From: Promethearchaeati archaeon
GTDB taxonomy: Archaea; Asgardarchaeota; Heimdallarchaeia; Heimdallarchaeales; Heimdallarchaeaceae
Length of the DNA stretch: 64,000 nucleotides
NCBI GenBank assembly: GCA_013166775.1
Contig: JABLTJ010000006.1
Coordinates: forward strand, 59,983-123,982
Direction: 5' to 3'
Position numbers and translations under genes: made by a program. Shown here one piece after another: positions 41,341-50,352 of the stretch (position 1 is its first letter; every line of letters begins with the position of its first letter). Under the pieces are notes generated by a model that was given only the letters and a program-made list of their open reading frames with translations, did no database searches and was not told the DNA's origin.

Positions 41341-42667
41341 TAGCTTCTTCTACCTCATTGATACTTTGATCAACATCTAATCTGAGAATTTCATTTTCTT
41401 TAACCACGACTTTTCCATCAACCACAACATTTTCTACATCGTTTCCATTCATAGCATAAGCAAAATGGTTCAGTATAGAATCGTCTAAGTTCTTTGGAGT
41501 TAAATGAGGTTTTTTTAGATTGATAGTTATGATATCTGCCAGAGATCCTGGTTCAAGGGTTCCAATTCCTCTCCAGTTTAAAGCTCTAGCTCCTCCTATT
41601 GTAGCTAATTGGAAAACTTCTTGTGCCTTAATTAAGGTGGGATTATGAAGGAAACCTTTGTAGTATAAAGCTAGGAAACGAATTGTATCAAAGAGGTCTA
41701 AAGTATTGTTGCTTGCCGGACCATCAGTGCCTAATCCAACTGAGGAAATATCAGTTATGATTTTAGGAACAGGAGGCATAAAGTTTCCAAGTTTTGCATT
41801 TGATAATGGATTCAAGGATACTCTCACTTTATTTTTCTCTAAAATCTTGATGTCATTTTCATTCACATGAATACAGTGAGCTGCAAGAAGATACTCACTT
41901 AAGATACCAGTAGATTCTAGTAATTCTGTCGGTGTCGAAACTTCAGGAAATTCTATACCATGTTCTTTGTGAAGTTTTTGACTTTGCTCTATTTCATTCT
42001 CTGACTCAGCCAAATGTGTATGAAGCAAGATTTTCGGTTTATCAACTTGAGATTCATTATACTCCTTAAGATAATCATTAGCTCCTTGAAAATCGGGAAT
42101 GGTTACAGTATAAGGTGAGTGAAGAGAAAGACTCACTCTAAGTCTGTCTTGAATTGTATTATGATGTTTTTCAATTACTTCTATAGCTTCAGGAAGTTCT
42201 GCAATCCCGGTAATAACTGGTGCACCTATCATCCCTCTTAATCCAGTTTCTTCAAAAGCTTGAGCTTCTGAGGACGGATACCAGTACATCGAATTTAGAG
42301 TTGTTACACCTGCTAACAAAGATTCAATAGCACCAAGTTTAGCACCAACATATACGTCATTAGCTTGAAGCTTGTCTTCCAGAGGCCAGATATGTTTTCG
42401 AAGCCAAATATCAAGAGGAAGATCATCAGCTAATCCACGAAAAAGTGTCATAGCTAAGTGAGTGTGACAATTGATTAAACCTGGAATAATGAGTTGGTTT
42501 TCATCTCCAATTATATCATGGTTGCTTATTTCCTTTTTTAGCTTGGAAAAAGAGTCAATATCAAGTATCGAATTACCTTCAACTAATACTAAAGGATCTT
42601 TTATGATATGAAGCTTCAGATTTGAATCAAAATATATAGCAAGTCTTCCTCTTATAGCTAGGTTCAT
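41321..42667 (-). CDS. amidohydrolase of the S-adenosylhomocysteine/methylthioadenosine deaminase type
   Basis: The 448-aa protein has the metal motif PGLINCHTHLAMTLFRGLAD (His68, His70), LLHTHLAESENE, AAHCIHVNENDI and GLGTDGPASNNTLDLFDTIR with the catalytic Asp. The order and the LPLDIWLRKHIWPLEDKL segment match MtaD/DadD deaminases, which deaminate adenosine moieties of SAH, MTA or 5'-deoxyadenosine. Length is usual. In archaea these enzymes recycle methylation and radical SAM by-products, and a radical SAM gene (AmrS) lies nearby. The precise substrate preference is not visible. Confidence 0.85.
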   Translation of the reverse strand: MNLAIRGRLAIYFDSNLKLHIIKDPLVLVEGNSILDIDSFSKLKKEISNHDIIGDENQLIIPGLINCHTHLAMTLFRGLADDLPLDIWLRKHIWPLEDKLQANDVYVGAKLGAIESLLAGVTTLNSMYWYPSSEAQAFEETGLRGMIGAPVITGIAELPEAIEVIEKHHNTIQDRLRVSLSLHSPYTVTIPDFQGANDYLKEYNESQVDKPKILLHTHLAESENEIEQSQKLHKEHGIEFPEVSTPTELLESTGILSEYLLAAHCIHVNENDIKILEKNKVRVSLNPLSNAKLGNFMPPVPKIITDISSVGLGTDGPASNNTLDLFDTIRFLALYYKGFLHNPTLIKAQEVFQLATIGGARALNWRGIGTLEPGSLADIITINLKKPHLTPKNLDDSILNHFAYAMNGNDVENVVVDGKVVVKENEILRLDVDQSINEVEEATNRLLS

Positions 42668-42742
42668 AAGTAGTTTGAGAAATAAGAATATTTTAGTTTA
42701 TTCCTTAAAACTGATTGGAAAAAAGAAAGAAGAAAACAGCTG

Positions 42743-44404
42743 CTATTTTTGTTTCCTTCTAATAAATATAATTATAATATATGTTATACTAGCAAGGAAA
42801 ATGAACAGTGGAAAATCAGTCTCATCAACTTGTTTTTTCATAGGAAACTTGTCAACAGAATACGCCGATCCATTGATATTATAGTTACCCTCTTCGTCCC
42901 AATCTGACCAATAATTGCCTTTTTCTTCCACAGCATTATACCACATGTTATTAATCCCATCATCTCTTGCCTGACTAATTATACCAAGTGCTATTTTGCA
43001 GTTATCGATAAAATCGTTAAAGTAGATTTCATTGGAGTCACATTCTGAATCTAATATTATAGCATATGTTGTGCTTCCCTCTAAACGATTATTTTTAATT
43101 ATAGTTCCGTTCGTGTTGTATAATTTGATTCCATTGTAATTGTTTGATAAGTCATTATTTTCTATCATTACTCCACCGGAATCATAGATATCAATCCCTG
43201 ACGTACTATCATTAATGGTGTTATTTTGTATGTAGATTGCTCCACTAGTTATATTCTTGATCTCTATCGAAGTTGTAAATCCAAGAAATTCACAATCTCG
43301 AAGATAGATATGTTTTGTAGTACCACTTATATGAATTCCTACAACATGAAGTGAAGAATTGAAAATTCTATTTTCAATAATGTAAGGATCTGAAACTGAT
43401 CCAGTTCCTGGGAACCCATAATCTATTAAATCTTGATCAGAATAGATCAGTACAATTTGATTTTGATCAAGGGAATTTTCTACAAAATAATTTACAATAT
43501 TGTTTACAAACTTCTGACCATAATGAATTCCACCATTGTAGTATCCTGTCTCAGTCAATTGCTCATACATTTCTTTATAGTCAGCAAAAATTGTTTCTCC
43601 TGCTACTATTACGTGACTGTCATTGCCACTTGTTGTAGACATTTCTTCATATACTACAGCTGGATAGTTTCCGTTTATACCATGCATAGAATCATTATGT
43701 GCATAAAGATCAGTGTCAATATTACTTACATCAGTATCATCAGAAGTAGCATTTTCGCTATAACTTAATAGAATTTCAACATTAGGTAACGAACTAGTTC
43801 TCAAATCAATATAATCTGCACCAATATATCCTAGAACTGCACATGGACCATGCATAATGATTCCTGCATCACATCCATCTTTAAGGATTGATGCTGTTGG
43901 TGACATTCCATAATCTATAGCTGCCACCCTATAGCTAGCTCCGTCATTGGATACAGAATCTAAGACCGATGTTGAATCTATGCGAATGTGAGTACCAAGG
44001 TGATCTAATAAACCATTTGCAGAGAGAGGGTCATAATACCCTCCATAATCACTATCTCCACTAATAAAAAGTAGTTTGTCTCCTAGATCTAACCACTCTT
44101 TGATTAGCTGCTTCTCATCCGAAGTAAAATTGTTTTCCGGTTGTGAAATAAATGGTGCATCTGCAGCAGCATTTAAATCAAAATCATCTATGCAGATTTG
44201 GGCAGTATTACCTGCAGAAGTTAGATTTCCAATAAATCTATCGAATACATTATGATAAGATATATGAGAAATATCAAAAACGAAATGTGCTCCTGAGACT
44301 TCTATACTTGTATAATAAGCTTCTACACTTTGATGATTATTGTGTGTTAATATTGGATAAAATACACTATAAACTAATAAGAATAAAATGACTCTCCCTT
44401 TCAT
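42743..44404 (-). CDS. surface protein with parallel beta-helix (NosD-like) repeats
   Basis: The protein has about 553 aa. The signal peptide MKGRVILFLLVYSVFYPILT is followed by an alpha/beta domain (residues about 30-290) with IKEWLDLGDKLLFISGDSDYGG, similar to glutamine amidotransferase-like or DUF4350 domains. Next come right-handed beta-helix repeats such as IEIKNITSGAIYIQNNTIND and IKLYNTNGTIIKNNRLEG, the NosD-type NYWSDW motif, and a C-terminal helix with RRKQK. It should be anchored outside the cell. ATG 44404 is preferred because it opens directly on the signal peptide; an upstream frame to 44500 is probably untranslated. Confidence 0.7.
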   Translation of the reverse strand: MKGRVILFLLVYSVFYPILTHNNHQSVEAYYTSIEVSGAHFVFDISHISYHNVFDRFIGNLTSAGNTAQICIDDFDLNAAADAPFISQPENNFTSDEKQLIKEWLDLGDKLLFISGDSDYGGYYDPLSANGLLDHLGTHIRIDSTSVLDSVSNDGASYRVAAIDYGMSPTASILKDGCDAGIIMHGPCAVLGYIGADYIDLRTSSLPNVEILLSYSENATSDDTDVSNIDTDLYAHNDSMHGINGNYPAVVYEEMSTTSGNDSHVIVAGETIFADYKEMYEQLTETGYYNGGIHYGQKFVNNIVNYFVENSLDQNQIVLIYSDQDLIDYGFPGTGSVSDPYIIENRIFNSSLHVVGIHISGTTKHIYLRDCEFLGFTTSIEIKNITSGAIYIQNNTINDSTSGIDIYDSGGVMIENNDLSNNYNGIKLYNTNGTIIKNNRLEGSTTYAIILDSECDSNEIYFNDFIDNCKIALGIISQARDDGINNMWYNAVEEKGNYWSDWDEEGNYNINGSAYSVDKFPMKKQVDETDFPLFIFLASITYIIIIFIRRKQK

Positions 44405-44512
44405 CTTCTTAATATATGTAGAAACTATAATAAGTTTTGTTGTGAAAAATAGAAAAAGAGTTATTTTCGTATTCTTCAAATGAAAAAACTGATATTGCAA
44501 TAAATAATCCCT

Positions 44513-45577
44513 TCATTGATTTAAATAAACCGGTCTATAAGGAAATATAGGAATTGTTTTGTTGCATTTTGGACATCTATTATCTGGTGTCAAATCTGTG
44601 AAAGTGACAGAGAAACTATCCCTTTTAATGAGCAATTCAGAACATTCAGGACAATAAGTGCTCTGGAAAGGGTGTCCTGGGATGTTGCCTAGATAAACAT
44701 AATTCAAGCCTTCTTTTTTAGCAAGAGTATGTGCTTTTTGTATGATCGAAATTGGTGTTTTTTCTATTTTATACAAGTGAGCTGGGAAATAACGTGTAAA
44801 GTGAACTGGTGTGTTTACTGAAAGATTCTTTATCACTTTTTGAGAGAAATCTATGATGAATTCCTCATCATCATTTACTGTAGGAATTAATAAGTAAACT
44901 AGTTCAATATGCACTCCTCTTTGAAAAGCAACTTGAAGATTCTCCCAAACTTTCGCTAATTTCATATCGAGTAAACAGTCTACAACATTTTCTGTTCCTT
45001 TGAAACTAACAGTCATACCATTCATACCTGCAGTTATTAGCAAATCTAGAGCTTCAGTTGTCATGTAACCATTTGTTACAAAATGTTTGTAGTAATCATC
45101 TGAAAGCTGCTTAAATACATCTATTGAGAACTCTAGAGAAAGAGTGGGTTCATTAAAAGAGAAACAGACTCCGTTTATAGAAGAATTAAAAGAAGTATTC
45201 TCGAGAACTTTTTCAACAGTAATCAAACTGGAATCCTTAAAATTTTCTGGAGGAGATCTTTTTGTTATATGAAAATTCTGACACCACTCACAAGTGAAAT
45301 TGCACCCCCAAGAACCAAGTGTCATAGCAGTAGATCCTGGAAAATAATGATATACTGGCTTTTTTTCTATTGGATTCAAACTATAACTTGAAACATCACC
45401 ATATTGAAGTGTATACAATTTCCCTCCAATGTTTTTTCGAGTATTGCAAAATCCTACATCATTTTCTTTGATTATACAAAGTCTGTTACAGGTTTGACAT
45501 TGCACTGAATCTTCTCTCAACTTCCTGTAAAGCAAGGATTCTTTGATTCTAGGATCTTTGTTTTTCAATGTCTTCAA
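44513..45577 (-). CDS. amrS: AmmeMemoRadiSam system radical SAM enzyme
   Basis: The 354-aa protein has the radical SAM motif GCNFTCEWCQNF with Cys92, Cys96 and Cys99, an N-terminal Cys group CQTCNRLC plus GFCNTR, and FSFNEPTLSLEF. Two C-terminal CxxC pairs (CPEC, CPKC) look like zinc sites. This matches AmrS, found with AMMECR1 and Memo partners; neither partner is in the window. The substrate is unknown. The only suitable start is TTG 45577, since no ATG precedes the Cys motifs; an AT-rich TATA-like stretch lies 15-23 nt upstream. Confidence 0.88.
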   Translation of the reverse strand: MKTLKNKDPRIKESLLYRKLREDSVQCQTCNRLCIIKENDVGFCNTRKNIGGKLYTLQYGDVSSYSLNPIEKKPVYHYFPGSTAMTLGSWGCNFTCEWCQNFHITKRSPPENFKDSSLITVEKVLENTSFNSSINGVCFSFNEPTLSLEFSIDVFKQLSDDYYKHFVTNGYMTTEALDLLITAGMNGMTVSFKGTENVVDCLLDMKLAKVWENLQVAFQRGVHIELVYLLIPTVNDDEEFIIDFSQKVIKNLSVNTPVHFTRYFPAHLYKIEKTPISIIQKAHTLAKKEGLNYVYLGNIPGHPFQSTYCPECSELLIKRDSFSVTFTDLTPDNRCPKCNKTIPIFPYRPVYLNQ

Positions 45578-45693
45578 TAAGTAATTTATTGTATTTTTTA
45601 AATATCTTTTGTAAATTATTGGAATTCGATAATAATATCTGACTCTTGAGTAAGCTCTTTCTAGAACAAAGAATAAAAAATAAAAAGGCGATT

Positions 45694-47163
45694 TTATAGC
45701 CCTAGAATGGCTCTAAGTATAGGTAAAAACAAACCTAAAGATGCAAGAATTTTAGGACCCCAAGTCTGAAGATAAAATCTAAAGTCTCTAACTACTTTTA
45801 AGTTGAAGATTTGAGTAGCTATAACTTCATTTTCTGATGCAAAATCCAATGCTACAAGATTTGAGCCTATATTTTCAGAATGTGCTGAAATCCAAATCGC
45901 TGTTCCTTGATACAAAATTCCAGTAACTAGTCTAACTAGTTTTCTTTTTTCTTCAGTCAAGAATTTGGATGTATCTTTAGGTATCGAAACAAAAGAATCA
46001 TACGATCTGACAGGAAAATCAATATCCAAATCATGTGGTGATAAATCATCAGCTCCCTTATAATTCATACTTATGATCTGATCCTTCTTATCTCTCTCTC
46101 TTCTATTCAAAATAAAGAATACTAAATCTTGAGACTCTTCTTTCTTCTGAGTGGGTGGGACTGCTGAGCTTATCCAAAAATCCTTAGCGTCAATTACTTC
46201 AGGTGTTTCTCTGAGAGTCAAGATTATTCTATCTATTATCAAGAATATTTCTGGACTTTGTTTCATAAAATGGGAAAAGATATTTTTCCATACTTTCAGA
46301 TTGAGATTCTTTCCTTTAAGAATCTCATCGACTGTTTCAGAAGAAACGATTCTCAATAATTCATCTTTCAAGTATTTTTTATCTATAAGATTAGGAAGTC
46401 TAAAATGAAGATATAATAGCACAAGAACATTTTGGACAGCTAAAGGTTGTCTCTCTTTTGATGATTTAAGTTTAGGAGCAAAATCTGCAGTAATATCATT
46501 AGCGATTATTTCACTCCATTGAAGGAAGTAAACTCTAGTAAGAGGATCGAGAAGCGTTTGTATAGAATCATACACTAAGGATTTGAGAATAACTGGGTGT
46601 CTTGAAGCATTGTAGTATCTAACAAGATTTCCAACCTCTAGACCTGTTAGAGTAGGTACTCGAATAATAATAGTTGCTGCTAATGAGAAAATGATCATAC
46701 TTGCAGAGAGATATAACGCCAGAGTCTGTGTACCCAAAACACTTACTCCAATAACATTTGCAAAATTACTTGCACCATAGATTAGAAAAGTGAATAATCC
46801 AAATGCAATTGCTGCAAAAAGCAAAATGAAAAGTAGATATAGATTACTTGCTTTGTATTTTTTCTCTAAGTTTCTAAAACCAGCTGCGGATGTGATAGGT
46901 GTTCCTCTTTTGAAGAGTCTTCTCACTTCTCTATCAAAGGATATCGAGACAAAAACTCCATTCAATGAAAGTACTAAACTATTAAGAAGGAAAGCATACC
47001 ATAGAATAAACAACCATTCAGTTGGCTGCAAAACAAGAATATCAGATAATTCAAAAGCATAATAAGCTAAACCTGCAACAAGAGCTGCTGGGAGAAGAAA
47101 CATGAAAATTCTTCCAATAAACCTCGAGTAAGAATTCACTCCTCTAGAAAGAATAGATACCAT
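45694..47163 (-). CDS. polytopic membrane protein of unknown function
   Basis: The 489-aa protein has about four N-terminal transmembrane segments (residues about 18-40, 50-70, 108-130 and 145-168). A soluble region of about 270 residues (VYFLQWSEIIANDITADFAP and LNLKVWKNIFSHFMKQ) follows, and the chain closes with a hydrophobic end (GPKILASLGLFLPILRAILGL). No family is recognised. It stands as a single gene, 116 bases from amrS. The middle region is rich in helices and could be a cytoplasmic regulatory domain. Confidence 0.65.
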   Translation of the reverse strand: MVSILSRGVNSYSRFIGRIFMFLLPAALVAGLAYYAFELSDILVLQPTEWLFILWYAFLLNSLVLSLNGVFVSISFDREVRRLFKRGTPITSAAGFRNLEKKYKASNLYLLFILLFAAIAFGLFTFLIYGASNFANVIGVSVLGTQTLALYLSASMIIFSLAATIIIRVPTLTGLEVGNLVRYYNASRHPVILKSLVYDSIQTLLDPLTRVYFLQWSEIIANDITADFAPKLKSSKERQPLAVQNVLVLLYLHFRLPNLIDKKYLKDELLRIVSSETVDEILKGKNLNLKVWKNIFSHFMKQSPEIFLIIDRIILTLRETPEVIDAKDFWISSAVPPTQKKEESQDLVFFILNRRERDKKDQIISMNYKGADDLSPHDLDIDFPVRSYDSFVSIPKDTSKFLTEEKRKLVRLVTGILYQGTAIWISAHSENIGSNLVALDFASENEVIATQIFNLKVVRDFRFYLQTWGPKILASLGLFLPILRAILGL

Positions 47164-47286
47164 ATACAGAAATTCTTAACAAGTTTATTAAATAGTTTGT
47201 GCAGAAAAGTTTATGCAATTCTCCTTTCATTTATTCCCGAAAAAATAAAATAGTTATAGATAAAACTAAAGATTAGTTATTTCGTT

Positions 47287-47370
47287 ATGAGTTATGCTTT
47301 AATGAGGATTTTGGAATATGTTCCATATAGATATGATAAGGGAATTAAAATCCTAATTCTTGAAAAATAA
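47287..47370 (+). pseudogene. possible remnant of a methyltransferase 5' end
   Basis: A 27-codon frame starting MSYALMRILEYVPYRYDKGI resembles the N-terminal helix of archaeal class I SAM methyltransferases, which typically read M-x-x-LE-x-x-PERYDRGI. It ends at a stop after ILILEK, and no continuation is seen. A TATA-like GTTATAGATAAA lies about 30 nt upstream. The match is short, so this is tentative. Confidence 0.3.
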
Positions 47371-47428
47371 TTTCTCCAGAAAATATTAGAAAATTCAAAC
47401 TAGATATGATGGGTAAAAGAGTTATTGA

Positions 47429-49294
47429 CTAAATTATATAGTTAACATTCATTCTTTTCAGAAGTATTGGTGCAATTAATATGGATTTTATCCAACCAAT
47501 AGTTAAAGGAGCTGGAAGTACATCTTCTCGAATTGACAGTCTAGATGCTTTAAGTGTAGGATTAAAATCGAATGAGAAAGGTGTAAGACTGTTATATTCT
47601 ACAGCTGGTATAGAGATTTTGGATGGATAAGTTGAACTTACGTGAATTGTGTTATTTGCAACATATGTTGTATCATTTCCCCAAAGAGCATCACCTGTAT
47701 TCGGATTGGTTTCAAATCTTGGAAAGTTTGAACTTGAAATATCTATTCTCAAACTATGACCTTCATTAAATAAATATGCAGTGCTATCTAAAGGAATTGT
47801 TAATTCGTAAACATCACTTTTATTCAAGAAATTCCAATCAGTATATCCTAAACGATTCCTCGCTCTAATGATCGTGTCTGTGATTAGCATTGATCTTCCA
47901 TCAGGATAAACATCTGTAAGCTTCACAGTGAAATCTGTATCCGTACAATTAGATTCAATATAGAGTGTAGTAGTTATTTGACCTGCAATTGTTAACGGTT
48001 CAGTTAAAGCTGGAGTAGAAAATACTAGGACATCATCTCTTGTTTCTACTGATTGCTGATCCCAAGTTCCAGCAGGTAAAGCCAAATTACCACCATATAT
48101 TGTTTCAACAGGATCATTTGGATCATATTCATATGAAAGAAGTGCTTGCTTGTATGAGCTAGCTCCTGGTAAAAGAGATTCATTGGAATGCATATAAAGA
48201 TCTAAGTTTGTTGTACTCAAAGGCCAAAGATCTGATTGATACCATCCATTGGCTAAAATCTCTGGATTGTATTCATATGAGCTCATAAGGTAGAAAACTA
48301 CGTCTGGGTAAAGATCCCAAAGTGTTGAATTATCCCTTAACCATTTTTCAAAAATTGCATCAGCAGCATTCAGCATAATTCCAATATTCTGTTTGTGATA
48401 AGTAATATTCCCACTAGGTGCTCCCATCATACCTCCATGTGTCCAAGGTCCCATAACTAATTTAGCATTTCCTGATGCATTTACACCACCTGAATATTGG
48501 TAACCAATAAAAGCGTTAATTGTTTCTTGAGTGAAGATGTCATACCAACCTCCTAAGTGCAAAGATGCAGCTTGAATCTGTGAATAGTTTTCAACGATTC
48601 TTCCTTGATCCCATATACCATTCAGTTTCTCGTACTCCTTCAAAGAATCTAAGCTCTCATCTGGAAAATCATTACCTTCTAACCAAGGTAGTATGAGTTC
48701 ATGTCTTAATTCTCCTCCTCTAAACATTGCTTCGTAAATATCAGGTGTAGCAACCATCGGAAGCTGACACTTAAGAGAACTAGGGGCATTGGGAGCCATT
48801 AAATATTGAGCTATACCTAAAGCTGAAGGACCCCATGTACCAATCTTTCCATTACACCATTCTTGCTCTGTTATCCAGTCTAAAGAGTCTTGACCATCCA
48901 TTAGTTCAGATATAAATGGTAAACTTAGATCACCTTCTGAACCATAAAAACCTCTAAAATCTTGAAGAATCACGATATAGTTTTTGAGAGCATATCCAAT
49001 TGCCATTAAAGCTAATTGGCTTTTACCGTAAGGAGTACGGATAAAAATAACAGGTAAAGGTTCATCGATTGTACTTGGAACATAGATGTCTGTAGAAATT
49101 CTGACATTATCTCTCATTGAAACCATGTAAGGAACAATTACATAACCTTCTTTCACTGAGCTGTTTGTTGGAAATTGCCATTCAAAACCAGGAATGATTG
49201 GAGGTCTGTCAGGTATATATATTACCATTAATGGAATTGCTATTGCAGAAACAAGTACAACTGATATTATCGAAACCAGAATCTTTCTATTCAC
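47429..49294 (-). CDS. secreted CocE/X-Pro dipeptidyl-peptidase family (S15) hydrolase
   Basis: The 621-aa protein has an N-terminal membrane anchor or signal (residues 1-28), then IFIRTPYGKSQLALMA, the oxyanion/substrate segment QDFRGFYGSEGD and the nucleophile elbow TWGPSALG with Ser157. An acid is expected near HLGGWYDIFTQ, and the catalytic His lies in MGPWTHGGM. A jelly-roll C-terminal domain (TTTLYIESNCTDTDFTVKLT, GHSLRIDISSSNFPRFETNP) is complete. Such enzymes cleave acyl bonds in Xaa-Pro peptides, esters or antibiotics; the substrate is not known. Location is extracellular, membrane-tethered. Confidence 0.88.
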   Translation of the reverse strand: MNRKILVSIISVVLVSAIAIPLMVIYIPDRPPIIPGFEWQFPTNSSVKEGYVIVPYMVSMRDNVRISTDIYVPSTIDEPLPVIFIRTPYGKSQLALMAIGYALKNYIVILQDFRGFYGSEGDLSLPFISELMDGQDSLDWITEQEWCNGKIGTWGPSALGIAQYLMAPNAPSSLKCQLPMVATPDIYEAMFRGGELRHELILPWLEGNDFPDESLDSLKEYEKLNGIWDQGRIVENYSQIQAASLHLGGWYDIFTQETINAFIGYQYSGGVNASGNAKLVMGPWTHGGMMGAPSGNITYHKQNIGIMLNAADAIFEKWLRDNSTLWDLYPDVVFYLMSSYEYNPEILANGWYQSDLWPLSTTNLDLYMHSNESLLPGASSYKQALLSYEYDPNDPVETIYGGNLALPAGTWDQQSVETRDDVLVFSTPALTEPLTIAGQITTTLYIESNCTDTDFTVKLTDVYPDGRSMLITDTIIRARNRLGYTDWNFLNKSDVYELTIPLDSTAYLFNEGHSLRIDISSSNFPRFETNPNTGDALWGNDTTYVANNTIHVSSTYPSKISIPAVEYNSLTPFSFDFNPTLKASRLSIREDVLPAPLTIGWIKSILIAPILLKRMNVNYII

Positions 49295-49351
49295 AATAAA
49301 GAATACTTCCAGATGTATATAATTTTTTAGTATTGAAGGGAATATTGGGGA

Positions 49352-50008
49352 TTATTTGAAGCATTTTTCTATCTCTTTGACTATGTTTGGATCGTTCATA
49401 ATTGATCCTAACCAAGCCACCACTTCAAGTATAATTCCTGTATCATAATACTCCAACTCTTTAATCAAATTGTATATCTCTTCATTACCAGATTCTATGG
49501 TTTGAATTAAGAAATCTTGTGCATTGGTGTGCCTTTTCACCAATATTTTCTTAAGACATTCTTCATCAGTTTTTCTAGCACCGAATCGTTTTTTTAGTAA
49601 TAAGCTAATTAGTTTAGTTATTGGATCTCTCTTTAACAACACTGCACCCTCAGCATTTTCACTAAAGGGGTGAATGTCTGCAGCTGTTAAGAATAAATAA
49701 GCTCTATTACCATAAAGTGTTTCAGTTCTAATGTTATTTTCTTCATCAATAAATACCCTCTTCCCAACCTTAGCTACAATCCTAGCTTCAATTAATTTTC
49801 CTAAATAACGATAAATTGTTTTATCAGATTTTTTGTTGTTATTATTCTCGTATTCACCAACAATATCTCTAACAGTCATAGGACCTTTTTGTCTTAAAAG
49901 TGTTCGAAGAAAAACAACATTTTCATCTCTCAAAGTGGGATCATTAGCATCTACAATAATGTGTTTGAAAATGCTGGGTTTAATAGAAATAACATCTTGA
50001 TAAGTCAT
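49352..50008 (-). CDS. winged-helix DNA-binding protein of unknown target
   Basis: The 218-aa protein has an N-terminal winged helix (residues about 28-100): FLRTLLRQKGPMTVRDIVGE, recognition helix near DKTIYRYLGKLIEARIVAKV, wing VGKRVFIDEENN. The C-terminal region (about 100-218) is helical with no known family. It is divergent from the large ABC permease gene across 344 bases, a stretch (50009-50352) that holds only promoters and a non-coding frame, so it may regulate the transporter (inference). Confidence 0.7.
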   Translation of the reverse strand: MTYQDVISIKPSIFKHIIVDANDPTLRDENVVFLRTLLRQKGPMTVRDIVGEYENNNNKKSDKTIYRYLGKLIEARIVAKVGKRVFIDEENNIRTETLYGNRAYLFLTAADIHPFSENAEGAVLLKRDPITKLISLLLKKRFGARKTDEECLKKILVKRHTNAQDFLIQTIESGNEEIYNLIKELEYYDTGIILEVVAWLGSIMNDPNIVKEIEKCFK

Positions 50009-50322
50009 CCTAATCGCTTTTAGTATTTTTTTTGTTCTCAGTTATTTTCACACTGTTTCTTATTTGAATGTCTAGTTAATTCTCAGTAGAAACTTGTGAT
50101 TTTATTTTAGTATTACGCACTCTAAGATGCAAAGAATTCGCATATTCTTAAGGTTTTTGGAACTCCATTCTTAACATAATGTCTCAATCCATCTCACTTT
50201 ATGAGAACACTTTTAAAGGTGTTGAAGAATGGTCGTCTGTAGTTTTGGAAGGTGGACTCATAATAAACACTCTCTCGTTTAAGATCACCAATCTTTCCAC
50301 CTTTCCATCTACGTTACAAAAG

Positions 50323-50332
50323 TATTATAAAG
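50323..50332 (+). promoter_or_regulatory. TATA box of the ABC permease operon
   Basis: TATTATAAAG lies 21-30 nt before ATG 50353, the start chosen because it opens on a signal peptide. The frame further upstream has no such support. Confidence 0.45.
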
Positions 50333-50352
50333 AACTGAAAATTCATTACGTG

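Noticed and set aside
43433..43768. 111-aa plus-strand frame
   Set aside because: Antisense to the beta-helix protein gene, with Cys/Ile-rich low-complexity sequence and no promoter.
50179..50352. 58-residue N-terminal extension of the ABC permease
   Set aside because: The signal peptide starts at ATG 50353, which also has a well-placed TATA box; the extension has no such features.
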